Source of the DNA: Rugamonas sp.
Lineage (GTDB): Bacteria; Pseudomonadota; Gammaproteobacteria; Burkholderiales; Burkholderiaceae_D
NCBI RefSeq assembly: GCF_025354735.1
Contig: NZ_JANXMI010000001.1
Span: 44,142-108,141 of the forward strand
Length of the DNA: 64,000 nucleotides
Reading direction: 5' to 3'
The translations under genes were made by a program, and so were the position numbers. Positions 9,269 through 19,223 of this stretch are shown here, in pieces (positions within the stretch are counted from its first letter, which is position 1; each line of letters opens with the position of its first letter). Below the pieces are notes generated by a model. The model ran no database searches and was not told the origin of the DNA. It worked only from the letters and a program-made list of their open reading frames with translations.

Positions 9269-9326
9269 ATCGAATACTGCTGTCAAATAATGATGGATTA
9301 TCTGTCGATCAAACACCAATAAAATG
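9269..9326 (+). promoter_or_regulatory. Conserved upstream element, copy 2 (before OYE gene)
   Basis: ATCGAATA (9269), TGATGGATTATCT (9291) and AATAAAATG (9318) have exactly the offsets of copy 1 (0, 22, 49). The variable spaces between them differ, so the blocks appear to be conserved by selection rather than by a recent copy event. It ends 42 bases before the OYE start. Confidence 0.6.
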
Positions 9327-9368
9327 GCTTCAGTGCTTCAACATTAACCCAACCGAGAGGTGAACATC

Positions 9369-10481
9369 ATGGAACATCGTCTTTATTCTTCCGTCAAAGT
9401 AGGTCCTTATCAACTGTCGCACCGCGTCGTGCTGGCGCCGCTGACCCGTCTGCGGTCGGCCCAGCCGAGCGACGCGGCCTCCGACATGATGGCCGTCCAT
9501 TACGGCCAGCGCGCTTCTCAGGGCGGCTTGCTGATCGCCGAAGGCACGGCCGTGTCGCAGGGCGGCCGCTCCTACCTGGGCGCGCCGGCCATCTACACGG
9601 AAGAGCAGGTCACCGGCTGGAAAAAAGTCACCGAGGCCGTGCACGCCAAGGGCGGCCGCATCTTCGTGCAGCTGTTCCACGGCGGCCGCCAGTCGCACGT
9701 CTTCATGACCGGCGGCGCGGCACCGGTGGCGCCGTCGGTGGTGCCGCAATTCCAGAGCGTGGCGCTGACCGACGAAGGCTTCGTGCCGGTGTCGCCGCAC
9801 CGCGCGCTGGCCATCGATGAAATCGCCGCCATCGTCGAAGACTTCCGCCACGCCGCCAAGATGGCGCTCAAGGCCGGCTTCGACGGCGTCGAACTGCACG
9901 GCGCCAACGGCTATCTGCCGGACCAGTTCCTGCAAGACGGCAGCAACCAGCGCACCGACGCCTACGGCGGCCCGGTCGAAAACCGCGCCCGCTTCATGCT
10001 CGAACTGGTCGACGCGCTGACGTCGGTCTGGGGCGCCGAGCGCGTCGCCGTGCGCATCTCGCCGAGCGGCGAGTGGGGCGACATTTCGGACAGCAATCCG
10101 GACGCCACCTTCGGCTACCTGGCCGCCAAGCTCGACGCCTACGGCCTCGCTTACCTGCACATCATCGAGCCGCGCATCAAGGGCGACGACACGCTGCACG
10201 AAGGCCAGGCCGACGTCGCCGCCACCACGCTGCGCAAGGTCTACAAGGGCACCATCATCGCGGCCGGCGGTTTCACGCGCGAATCGGCGCAGGACATCGT
10301 CGCGCGCGGCGACGCCGACCTGGTCGCCTTCGGCCGCCACTTCTCGTCCAACCCGGACTTGCCGGAGCGCCTCAAGCGCAACCTGCCCTTGAACCACTAC
10401 CGGCGCGACGCCTTCTGGGGCGGCGACGAAAGCGGCTACAACGACTTCGCCACGTACGAAGAACAAGCCAAGGCCGCCTGA
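9369..10481 (+). CDS. Old Yellow Enzyme-family NADH:flavin oxidoreductase (NemA-like)
   Basis: 370 residues. The ATG at 9369 is preferred over a GTG at 9360, which forms part of the GAGAGG Shine-Dalgarno region. An FMN TIM-barrel enzyme: APLTRLRSAQP near the start, HGANGYLPDQFLQDGSNQRTDAYGG with the His/Asn pair that binds the substrate carbonyl, ENRARF, and the GGF and FGRHFSSNPDL phosphate-binding motifs near the end. Family members reduce activated alkenes, nitro compounds or N-ethylmaleimide using NADPH. The SDR gene follows after 86 bases; probably one inducible unit. Confidence 0.92.
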   Translation: MEHRLYSSVKVGPYQLSHRVVLAPLTRLRSAQPSDAASDMMAVHYGQRASQGGLLIAEGTAVSQGGRSYLGAPAIYTEEQVTGWKKVTEAVHAKGGRIFVQLFHGGRQSHVFMTGGAAPVAPSVVPQFQSVALTDEGFVPVSPHRALAIDEIAAIVEDFRHAAKMALKAGFDGVELHGANGYLPDQFLQDGSNQRTDAYGGPVENRARFMLELVDALTSVWGAERVAVRISPSGEWGDISDSNPDATFGYLAAKLDAYGLAYLHIIEPRIKGDDTLHEGQADVAATTLRKVYKGTIIAAGGFTRESAQDIVARGDADLVAFGRHFSSNPDLPERLKRNLPLNHYRRDAFWGGDESGYNDFATYEEQAKAA

Positions 10482-10567
10482 GTTTTTCAACACACGCTTT
10501 TCAGGCCCGGTCCCGGACAGCTCCGGCGCCGGCGCCTGAGCCACATCGACTTTTCTGGAGCACTATC

Positions 10568-11323
10568 ATGACTGCATCGACACAAGTTGTACTGATTACC
10601 GGCGCGCTGTCCGGCATCGGCCGCGCCACCGCACTGAGCTACGCCCGCCAGGGCGCCAAATTGATCGTCTCCGGCCGCCGCGCGGCCGCCGGCGCCGAGC
10701 TGCAAGCCGAACTGCGGGCCCTCGGCGCCGAAGCCGACTTCGTGCTGGCCGACGTCAGCAAGGAAGACGACGTGCGCAAACTGGTCGACGCGACCGTGGC
10801 CCGCTTCGGCCGCCTCGACGTCGCCGTCAACAACGCCGGCAACGAAGGCATAGGCGGCCCGATCACCGGCCAGACCGTCGAAAACTACCACGCCATCTTC
10901 GACACCAATGTGCTGGGAGTCTTCCTCGGCCTGAAATACCAGTTGCCGGTGATGGTGGCGCAGGGCAGCGGCAGCGTCGTCAACATCTCGTCGATCGCCG
11001 GCCAGATCGGCCTGCCGGGCGCCTCGCTGTACGTGGCCAGCAAGCACGCCGTCGACGGCTTGACCAAGTCGGCCGCGCTGGAAGTGGCCGCTGCCGGCGT
11101 GCGCGTCAACAACGCGTCGCCGGGCCCGGTCGACACGCCGATGCTGGACCGCGTGGTGGGCGGCAACCAGGAAGCCAAGACCGGCTTCATCGCCACCGTG
11201 CCGGCCAAGCGCGCCGCGACGCCGCAAGACGTCGCCGACCTGGTGCTGTTCCTCGGCAGCGACCAGTCGCGCTATGTCAATGGCCAGTCCTACCTGCTCG
11301 ATGGCGGTTACACGGCGGGTTGA
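10568..11323 (+). CDS. SDR-family oxidoreductase
   Basis: 251 residues, classical short-chain dehydrogenase. The cofactor motif is TGALSGIG (about residues 11-18), followed by NNAG, a catalytic Ser in NISSIAG and the YVASK active-site Tyr/Lys. The C-terminal SRYVNGQSYLLDGGYTAG is typical of the FabG-like branch. TTTTCTGGAGCACTATC precedes the ATG. It sits with OYE and MDR enzymes and may process the same substrates. The true substrate is unknown. Confidence 0.9.
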   Translation: MTASTQVVLITGALSGIGRATALSYARQGAKLIVSGRRAAAGAELQAELRALGAEADFVLADVSKEDDVRKLVDATVARFGRLDVAVNNAGNEGIGGPITGQTVENYHAIFDTNVLGVFLGLKYQLPVMVAQGSGSVVNISSIAGQIGLPGASLYVASKHAVDGLTKSAALEVAAAGVRVNNASPGPVDTPMLDRVVGGNQEAKTGFIATVPAKRAATPQDVADLVLFLGSDQSRYVNGQSYLLDGGYTAG

Positions 11324-11342
11324 TTCCTGTCGTAAAACGGGT

Positions 11343-11375
11343 AGGCGGCGCGGCTAGGTCCACGCCGTCTTTTTT
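11343..11375 (+). terminator. Rho-independent terminator after the SDR gene
   Basis: An 11-base stem (AGGCGGCGCGG against CCACGCCGTCT, with one wobble and one mismatch) surrounds CTAGGT and is followed by six T residues, 20 bases after the SDR stop. Confidence 0.7.
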
Positions 11376-11442
11376 GTATTTCTCACGGATCTCAAGAGCG
11401 TGCGCGCATCACAGGTATGTATGGTTGGGCGCTCCCGAAAAG

Positions 11443-11665
11443 CGGTTTTACTAATCGCCGCTATCTCATGCTAAGGCATACTACAACGCGCTAAAGCTTA
11501 CTAAAATTTCCGTGTGGAACGCGAAATCATACTAAAACCGGCCCGTAGGTGTTAGCGCCGTTTGGTATGGTTTAGTTTTCGCGATAGCGTGAGCCAGTAT
11601 CGAATAGTATCGAATAGTACCGAATATCGCTGATTAGTATGAAATCGCAGGTTTTAGTAAAACCG
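11443..11665. repeat. MITE-like ACTAA-rich element with 12-bp terminal inverted repeats
   Basis: CGGTTTTACTAA at 11443-11454 is perfectly inverted as TTAGTAAAACCG at 11654-11665. Between them, (C)TACTAA-type words appear in the left arm and TTAGTAT/TTTAG words in the right arm, so the 223 bases form an imperfect large inverted structure. Three 10-base direct repeats, AGTATCGAAT twice and AGTACCGAAT, occupy 11596-11625. The segment is AT-richer than its surroundings and contains no gene. It lies between convergent genes. No target-site duplication was obvious. Confidence 0.5.
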
Positions 11666-11729
11666 AAAAAAACGCGGCACCCACCCCACATTCGCTCAGC
11701 CTGCCGCCGACGTGGCGAACGCTGGGCCG

Positions 11730-12955
11730 TTAGACCGGTGGCGCCGTAAAGATGCCGCTGACCTGGAAACGCACTTCGCCGGCGACGTCGCCCGCCGTCG
11801 TTTCGATATGCAACTGGCGGATGCCATGAAGGTGGGCTTGCAGCGCCAGGCCACCGACCAGCGCGGCCAGGTCGGCGGGCACGGCCGTCGAGACGGCGGG
11901 CGCCATGCCTTGCGCCACGCCTTGCCCTATATCCTGCGCCACGGCGGACGGCGCGGCCCGCGCGGCCCTGGCGCCGAAAAACTGTCCGGCCATCGAACCA
12001 AATTCGCGCCGCGTGGTCACACACCATACAGGCCGCACACCGGGAAAGGCCAGCGCCACGGCGCCGTCGGCGCGGGCCTGGTCCGGGTCCACGGCCAGCA
12101 CGAACAAGCCGTTGCTGTCGTCCACCACCGGCATCCACTGCTGGCGCAGCACGTCGGCGTGCTTGAACTGGTCGAGCAAACGCACCGGGCGGCGGTGTTC
12201 GCTGTCGAACGTGAAATAAGGAACGGAAAAGAAATCGGCCAGGGCCCGTCCGACCAGTACGGTCTTGATGCCGAAATCGTCGATCAGCACGTCCTCGATA
12301 TCGCGCTGCGTGGCGGCGGCCTGATGCAAGGCCAGGTCCAGCCGGGCGCGCGGCAGCACCGTTTCCGGGATCAGGGCGGCGAAGCGGCTGCGCTCGCGGC
12401 GCGGCGCCGCGCCGGCGCGGGCGAAGGCCGCCGCCAGCGTCAGCGACAAGGTCCGCACGCCTTCCTCGACCATGGGGGAGTAGGGGCCGCCGCTGCGGTT
12501 GTTAATCAGTTGTATCACGCCCAGCAGCTGGCCGCTGGCGGCGTCGGCGATGGGGGCGGCCAGCATTTCGCGGGTCCGGTAGCCGGTGCGCCGGTCGACG
12601 CCCTGCTGAAAGCGCAGCGCCGGCGAGTGGCGCAGCAGTTCGGCCTCGTCGTAGACGTCGAGCAGGTTCAGCATCTTGCCCGACAGCGCGGCGTAGCCGG
12701 CCACGCTGTCGGCGGACACCGGCAGCTTGAGCTGCTTGAACGAGGCCAGCCCGGTCTTGACCTTGGATACCAGGCTGGACTGATCCTCGCCCAGGGCGTA
12801 GATGCTGAGGCGGTCGGCGCCGAACAGTTCGCAGATGCCGGCCGACAGGTTGAGCATGATGTCGTCGACATCGTCGGTCGCTGCGATGCTGGCGCCGACG
12901 CGTTGCAGTTGCTGGAAAAACGCGGCGCGCCGGGCGCCGTCGTCGGCTGGCGCGC

Positions 12956-12959
<4 letters not shown>
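11730..12959 (-). CDS. GAF domain plus GspE N-terminal (MshEN-like) domain protein
   Basis: 409 residues from MSAPADDGAR; this ATG overlaps the kinase stop by four bases. Residues ~15-185 form a GAF domain (DIMLNLSAGICELFGADRLSIYAL; MLAAPIADAASGQLLGVIQLINN). Residues ~205-330 resemble the N-terminal domain of GspE/PilB ATPases (DVLIDDFGIKTVLVGRALADFFSVPYF...LFVLAVDPDQ), a fold that in MshE binds c-di-GMP. No ATPase or output domain follows. Coupling to the kinase gene suggests it senses a ligand for, or is phosphorylated by, that kinase. Ligand binding is inference. Confidence 0.7.
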
Positions 12960-14038
<1,079 letters not shown>

Positions 14039-14500
14039 GGTGGGTGGACGGCTTTTGATGTCGCAAGTGTAAAGCACAATCGCGGCATCGTAGCAGGTCT
14101 ATGCTGAAATCTTGTCGGGGGCGTATCGCATGCCGGCCGCCATCCTTCGCCATGGCGCGGCGGGGCGGCTCAACGTGTTCAATTGCGTTTAAATGCGTTT
14201 GAGAATTAATAATTACCATAACGAAATTATTAATTTCATTTTCCCCAAACAACTGCACATCCGTATTGATTTTACAAGAAATATAATTCTTTTTTTGCCA
14301 AAGTGAAAATGTTTTTAAGACATATTTTTTCGAGTATAGTGACCGTCGTTGAAAGTGGCTAAGGTCGATTTAATTCCCTGCCGCTTTTGGCGCCCCATAT
14401 TCAGCGCAGGACTAAACACCGTTCGGTGAAGGCAATTTGTGATGAATAATGATGCAATCCGGGCTAGCGCCGTGCAAGTCTCACCGGTCGGCGCGCTGGT
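14039..14500. promoter_or_regulatory. AT-rich divergent promoter region between kinase gene and T6SS operon
   Basis: About 460 bases, much more AT-rich than the genes, especially 14200-14340. A possible -10 TATAGT sits at 14335-14340 for rightward transcription, with only a weak -35. I searched for a TGGCAC-N5-TTGC sigma-54 site and found none. No ORF is credible. The AT richness would suit silencing by an H-NS-type protein such as the one encoded at 47417-47710 (inference). Confidence 0.4.
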
Positions 14501-15541
14501 ATGAGCGGCGCCGATCTCGATGCGTTTTTTCTGGACCTGGAGGCCGACGCGCCTTGCGGCGGCAATCTCGAATACGACCCCGATTTCGTAGCACTTGAAC
14601 AAGACATGCTGGGCAAGCCGGAAGTGCAGTACGGCGACACCATCACCGCCGCCGTTCCGCCGGAATGGAAGGCCGTCAAGCGTGTGGCCCTGCAATTGCT
14701 GGCGCGCAGCCGCGACCTGCGCCTGGCCGTGCACTTGCTGCGCGCCAATCTGGCCTTGCAGGGACTGCCCGGCCTGACGGACGGTCTGCGCCTGATCGAA
14801 CGCTTGCTCGAGGAACGCTGGGACAGCGTGCATCCCGAGCTCGACGCCGACGACGACATGGATCCGACTCTGCGCATCAATTCGCTGGCGGTTCTGGCCG
14901 ACCGCACCACCGTGCTCAAGGACCTGAGGGACGTGACGCTGTTGACGCTGCCCGGGCTGGGCCCGTTGAGGCTGAGGATGCTCGACATCGCCAGCGGCGA
15001 ACTGGCGCCGTCGGAAGGGCAGGACAAGGTGGCCATGGAGTCGATAGAGCGCGCCTTGCGCGACGTCGACGTCGTCGCGCTGGCGGCGGCGCGCGACGCG
15101 CTGGCCCGCGCCTACGACAGCGCCGTCAATATCGAAACCGTGCTGGTGCGCCAGGTCGGCCATGCGCACGCGCTCAACCTGGATGGCTTGACGCGCATGC
15201 TCAAGCGCGGCCGCGACGCCCTCGGCGTCGAGGCCGCCGCCAGCGAGGCCGACGAGGCGGATGATGCAGACGGCGCCGGGGCCGCCGGCGGCGCGTCCGC
15301 CGACGCGCCGGCGCGGCGCGGCGCCGCCATCAGCGGCGAGATCGCCAGCCGCGACGACGTGGTGCGCATGTTGAACAAAATCATCGGCTATTACGAGCAG
15401 CACGAGCCGTCCAGTCCCTTGCCGCTGCTGCTGATGCGGGCCCGGCGCCTGGTGCCGAAAAGTTTCATGGAAATTCTGGAAGACCTGGCGCCCGACGGCG
15501 TGCAACAGGCCAGCTTCCTGCGCGGACCGCAGGACGAGTAA
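14501..15541 (+). CDS. tssA: T6SS protein TssA
   Basis: 346 residues, the short-class TssA size. The N-terminal ImpA_N region is clear: APCGGNLEYDPDFVALEQDMLGKPEVQYGDTI, then LLEERWDSVHPELDADDDMDPTLRINSLAVL. An acidic Ala-rich linker (~245-265) separates it from a C-terminal segment (RDDVVRMLNKIIGYYEQHEPSSPLPLLLMRARRLV) typical of the family. TssA caps the growing sheath and helps recruit baseplate and tail components. First gene of the rightward T6SS operon. Confidence 0.92.
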   Translation: MSGADLDAFFLDLEADAPCGGNLEYDPDFVALEQDMLGKPEVQYGDTITAAVPPEWKAVKRVALQLLARSRDLRLAVHLLRANLALQGLPGLTDGLRLIERLLEERWDSVHPELDADDDMDPTLRINSLAVLADRTTVLKDLRDVTLLTLPGLGPLRLRMLDIASGELAPSEGQDKVAMESIERALRDVDVVALAAARDALARAYDSAVNIETVLVRQVGHAHALNLDGLTRMLKRGRDALGVEAAASEADEADDADGAGAAGGASADAPARRGAAISGEIASRDDVVRMLNKIIGYYEQHEPSSPLPLLLMRARRLVPKSFMEILEDLAPDGVQQASFLRGPQDE

Positions 15542-15632
15542 TCGAATCAACTAACAGCAGCATCAACAGCAACACCGGCAAGGCGCAGCACGAACAAGCG
15601 GGTATCGGTTTTTCAATCATGGAGGTTTTATC

Positions 15633-16133
15633 GTGGCCAAAGAAAGCAGTCAGAAATTTATCGCGCGCAATCGGGCGCCGCGCGTGCAGATCGAATACGA
15701 CGTCGAAGTGTATGGCGCCGAGAAGAAGATCCAGTTGCCGTTCGTGATGGGCGTGATGGCCGATCTGTCGGGTCAGCCGGCCGATCCGCTGGCCCCCGTG
15801 GCCGAGCGCAAATTCCTCGAAATCGACGTCGACAACTTCGACGAGCGCCTCAAGGCGATGAAGCCGCGCGTCGCCGTGCAAGTGCCCAACACGCTCACCG
15901 GCGAGGGCAACCTCAGCGTCGAGATGACGTTCGAGAGCATGGACGACTTCACGCCGGCGGCCATCGCCGGCAAGGTCGGCGCGCTCAGCAAGCTGCTCGA
16001 GGCGCGCGGCCAGCTGTCCAACCTGCTGACCTATATGGACGGCAAGACCGGCGCCGAAGACTTGATCGCCAAGCTGCTCGCCGAGCCCGCGCTGATGCAG
16101 GCGCTGACGTCGGCTCCCAAGCCGCAAGAATAA
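15633..16133 (+). CDS. tssB: T6SS contractile sheath small subunit TssB (VipA)
   Basis: 166 residues, standard length. It has the family opening SSQKFIARNRAPRVQIEYDVEVYGAEKKIQLPFVMGVMADLSG and the C-terminal helix region LSNLLTYMDGKTGAEDLIAKLL that packs on TssC. Together with TssC it forms the contractile cytoplasmic sheath. GGAGG precedes the GTG/ATG start zone, and tssC begins 21 bases after the stop. Confidence 0.95.
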   Translation: MAKESSQKFIARNRAPRVQIEYDVEVYGAEKKIQLPFVMGVMADLSGQPADPLAPVAERKFLEIDVDNFDERLKAMKPRVAVQVPNTLTGEGNLSVEMTFESMDDFTPAAIAGKVGALSKLLEARGQLSNLLTYMDGKTGAEDLIAKLLAEPALMQALTSAPKPQE

Positions 16134-16154
16134 CTGACACGTCCGGAGACTACG

Positions 16155-17642
16155 ATGGCTGAACTACAAGCACAAACGGAACAAGCCGGCGCCACGCTCG
16201 AGATGAGCGATTTCGGCAGCCTGCTGCAAAAGGAATTCAAACCGCAGTCGGACAAGGCCAAGGAATCGGTCGAGAACGCCGTGCGCACGCTGGCCGAACA
16301 GGCGCTGCTGGGCAGCAACCTGATTTCGGGCGACGTCCTGGCCACGATCGAAGGTTTGATCGCCGCGCTGGACAAGAAATTGAGCGAGCAGATCAACCTG
16401 ATCTTGCACACGCCCGAATTCCAGGCCCTCGAAGGCGCGTGGCGCGGCCTGCACCACCTGGTCAACAACACCGAGACCGACGAGACGCTGAAAATCCGCG
16501 TCATGAACATCTCCAAGAACGACCTGGGCAAGTCGCTCAAGAAGTTCAAGGGCACGGCCTGGGACCAGAGCCCGATCTTCAAGAAAATGTACGAGGAAGA
16601 ATTCGGCCAGTTCGGCGGCGAGCCTTTCGGCGCCATCGTGGCCGACTATTATTTCGACAACAGCGCACCCGACGTCGAGCTGCTGTCGGGTATGGCCAAG
16701 GTGGCCGCCGCCGCCCACGCGCCCTTCATCGCCGCCGCCGCGCCGTCCGTGATGCTGATGGAATCGTGGCAGGAGCTGGCCAATCCGCGCGACCTGACCA
16801 AGATCTTCCAGACCCCGGAACACGCCGCCTGGCGCTCGTTCCGCGAGTCCGAGGATTCGCGCTACGTCGGCCTGGCCATGCCGCGCTTCCTGGCGCGCCA
16901 GCCCTACGGCGCCAAGACCGACCCGGTCGAAGCCTTCGACTTCGAGGAAGACACCTCGGCCGCCGACAGCAAGAACTACACCTGGGCCAACGCCGCCTAC
17001 GCGATGGCGGTCAACATCAACCGTTCGTTCAAGGAATACGGCTGGTGCTCGCGCATCCGCGGCATCGAGTCCGGCGGCGCGGTTGAAGGCCTGCCCGTGC
17101 ACTCCTTCCCGACCGACGACGGCGGCGTGGCGATGCAGTGCCCGACCGAGATCGCCATTTCCGACCGCCGCGAAGCGGAGCTGGCCGCCAACGGCTTCAT
17201 GCCGCTGGTGCACAAGAAAAACACCGACTTCGCCGCCTTCATCGGCGCCCAGTCGCTGCACAAGCCGGCCGAATACGACGACCCGGACGCCACCGCCAAC
17301 GCCAACCTGGCCGCGCGCCTGCCTTACCTGTTCGCCACCTGCCGCTTCGCCCACTACCTCAAGTGCATCGTGCGCGACAAGATCGGCTCCTTCAAGGAAC
17401 GCGCCGAAATGGAGCGCTGGCTGACCAAGTGGATCATGCAATACGTCGACGGCGATCCGGCCAGCTCCAGCGAAACCACCAAGGCCAGGAAGCCGCTGGC
17501 GGCGGCCGAGGTGATCCTGGAAGAAGTCGAAGGCAATCCGGGCTATTACACCTCGAAGTTTTTCCTGCGCCCGCACTACCAGCTGGAAGGTTTGACCGTG
17601 TCGCTGCGCCTGGTGTCGAAATTGCCGTCCGCTAAAGGTTAA
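16155..17642 (+). CDS. tssC: T6SS contractile sheath large subunit TssC (VipB)
   Basis: 495 residues. Family signatures include LEGAWRGLHHLVNNTETDETLKIRVMN, SPIFKKMYEEEFGQFGGEPFGAIV, MPRFLARQPYGAKTDPVEAFDFEED and the C-terminal NPGYYTSKFFLRPHYQLEGLTVSLRLVSKLP. Partner of TssB in the sheath. CGGAGACTACG precedes the ATG. Confidence 0.96.
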   Translation: MAELQAQTEQAGATLEMSDFGSLLQKEFKPQSDKAKESVENAVRTLAEQALLGSNLISGDVLATIEGLIAALDKKLSEQINLILHTPEFQALEGAWRGLHHLVNNTETDETLKIRVMNISKNDLGKSLKKFKGTAWDQSPIFKKMYEEEFGQFGGEPFGAIVADYYFDNSAPDVELLSGMAKVAAAAHAPFIAAAAPSVMLMESWQELANPRDLTKIFQTPEHAAWRSFRESEDSRYVGLAMPRFLARQPYGAKTDPVEAFDFEEDTSAADSKNYTWANAAYAMAVNINRSFKEYGWCSRIRGIESGGAVEGLPVHSFPTDDGGVAMQCPTEIAISDRREAELAANGFMPLVHKKNTDFAAFIGAQSLHKPAEYDDPDATANANLAARLPYLFATCRFAHYLKCIVRDKIGSFKERAEMERWLTKWIMQYVDGDPASSSETTKARKPLAAAEVILEEVEGNPGYYTSKFFLRPHYQLEGLTVSLRLVSKLPSAKG

Positions 17643-17731
17643 CCGTGTGCCGCGCGGGCCGGCCCGCCGCGCAAATTGGGATGTTCAACCACCGCCGGTC
17701 GCTCGAATGACCGGCACTACAGGAGAATAAA

Positions 17732-18229
17732 ATGGCTTTAGATATGTTCATCAACATGGGCGCCACCATCAAGGGCGAATCGCGCGACAAAGTACAAGGT
17801 CCGCTGGGCGACGTCGACGTGCTGGCCTGGAGCTGGGGCATGAGCCAGTCCGGCAGCACCCATATGGGCAGCGGCGGCGGCGCCGGCAAGGCCAGCTTCC
17901 AGGACTTGTCGTTCACCAAATACGTCGACAGCTCGAGCAACGCGTTGATGAACGCGCTGGCCAAGGGCAGCCACTTGCCCAAGTGCGTGCTGATCGCGCG
18001 CAAGGCCGGCGAAGGCCAGAACAAATACATCACCATCACCATGGAAGAAGTGCTGGTGACGTCGGTGTCGACCGGCGGCAGCGGCGGCGAAGACCGCCTG
18101 ACGGAAAACGTCACGCTCAACTTCGGCAAGGTGGCCTTCGCCTACACGCCGCAAGACGCCAAGGGCACTGTGGCCGGCGACAAGACCTTCACGTGGAATA
18201 TCGCCGAGAACAACGGCGAAATCTCCTAA
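17732..18229 (+). CDS. hcp: T6SS tail-tube protein Hcp (TssD)
   Basis: 165 residues, normal Hcp length. Starts MALDMFINMGATIKGESRDK and contains DVDVLAWSWGMSQSG and NKYITITMEEVLVTSVSTGG, as in Hcp1-type proteins. Hexamers stack to form the tube and can carry small effectors in their lumen. AGGAGAATAAA is an excellent Shine-Dalgarno site. A long hairpin follows the stop. Confidence 0.95.
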   Translation: MALDMFINMGATIKGESRDKVQGPLGDVDVLAWSWGMSQSGSTHMGSGGGAGKASFQDLSFTKYVDSSSNALMNALAKGSHLPKCVLIARKAGEGQNKYITITMEEVLVTSVSTGGSGGEDRLTENVTLNFGKVAFAYTPQDAKGTVAGDKTFTWNIAENNGEIS

Positions 18230-18242
18230 GCACCGTGGCGCT

Positions 18243-18275
18243 CCGCGCCCGTCGCCCGTGCGGCGGCGGGCGCGG
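18243..18275 (+). terminator. Strong GC hairpin after hcp (attenuator or mRNA-stabilising)
   Basis: A 14-base stem (CCGCGCCCGTCGCC against GGCGGCGGGCGCGG, one G-T wobble) with a CGTGC loop sits 14 bases past the hcp stop. There is no T-tract, so complete termination is unlikely. It could protect an hcp-rich upstream mRNA and reduce expression of tagJ and later genes. Confidence 0.6.
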
Positions 18276-18356
18276 ACCGCCATCATCATCTTCGGCAATC
18301 CGCAATCCGCATGACCGAATTTTTTTCACCGCCGCATGACGGTGGGGGAGCATGGA

Positions 18357-19223
18357 ATGACCGCGCAAGACTGCATTCGTGATGGAAACCTGGCCGGCGC
18401 GCTCGCCGCCCTGCAGGATGCCGTGCGCAAGAACGCCGCCGACGCCAAGCTGCGCGTGTTCCTGTTCCAGCTGCTGTGCGTGCGCGGCGAATGGGCCCGC
18501 GCGCTGACCCAGCTGAACGTGGCCGGCGAACTCGACGCCGGCACCCTGCCCATGGTGCAGACTTACCGCGAAGCCATCCAGTGCGAAGCGCTGCGCGCCG
18601 ACATCTTCGCCGGCAAGCGCGCGCCGCTGATCTTCGGCGAGCCGCAACCGTGGCTGGCGCAACTGATTTCCGCCTTGCAGTACGACGCCACCGACCCGGC
18701 CCGCGCCGCCGCCGAGCGCGCGCAGGCGCTGGCCGCCGCGCCGGCCTCGCCGGGCAATATCGACGGCGTGCCCTTCGCCTGGCTGGCCGACGCCGACCAG
18801 CGCCTCGGCCCGGTGCTCGAAGCCATCGTCAACGGCCGCTATTTCTGGATCCCGCTGTGCCGCATCAGCCGCATCGAGCTCGACGCGCCGGCCGACCTGC
18901 GCGACACCGTCTGGAGCGCCGCCTCCTTCACCTGGAGCAACGGCGCCCAGACCGTCGGCCTGATACCGACCCGCTACAACGGCACCGCCGCCAGCGGCGA
19001 CGACGCCTTGCTGCTGGCGCGCCGCACCGAGTGGATCGCGCAAGGCGAGGGCGACGCCGGCCTGGGCCAGCGCATGTTCGCCACCGACACCGCCGACTAC
19101 GCGCTGATGGACGTGCGCGTGATCGCCTTCGACGCCGCGCCGGAGACGGCCGATGGCGCCGAAGTCGCCGATGCGTCCGCCGCGGCCGACGCCGCGCCAG
19201 CGGCGGAGCCCACGCATGGCTGA
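18357..19223 (+). CDS. tagJ: T6SS accessory protein TagJ (ImpE family)
   Basis: 288 residues. Start MTAQDCIRDG is chosen for the GGGGGAG site nine bases upstream. N-terminal tetratricopeptide-like helices (GNLAGALAALQDAVRKNAADAKLRVFLFQLLCVRGEWARAL), then an ImpE domain with FAWLADADQRLGPVLEAIVNGRYFWIP. TagJ binds the N-terminal helix of TssB and modulates sheath disassembly in clusters such as Pseudomonas H1-T6SS. Its presence classes this locus with TagJ-containing systems. Confidence 0.9.
   Translation: MTAQDCIRDGNLAGALAALQDAVRKNAADAKLRVFLFQLLCVRGEWARALTQLNVAGELDAGTLPMVQTYREAIQCEALRADIFAGKRAPLIFGEPQPWLAQLISALQYDATDPARAAAERAQALAAAPASPGNIDGVPFAWLADADQRLGPVLEAIVNGRYFWIPLCRISRIELDAPADLRDTVWSAASFTWSNGAQTVGLIPTRYNGTAASGDDALLLARRTEWIAQGEGDAGLGQRMFATDTADYALMDVRVIAFDAAPETADGAEVADASAAADAAPAAEPTHG

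Noticed and set aside
11596..11625. Three 10-bp direct repeats as replication iterons
   Set aside because: No rep, par or DnaA-box context; they sit inside a larger inverted structure between convergent chromosomal genes.
14039..14500. Sigma-54 promoter before tssA
   Set aside because: No TGGCAC-N5-TTGC sequence was found on the correct strand, unlike the clear one before pdo.
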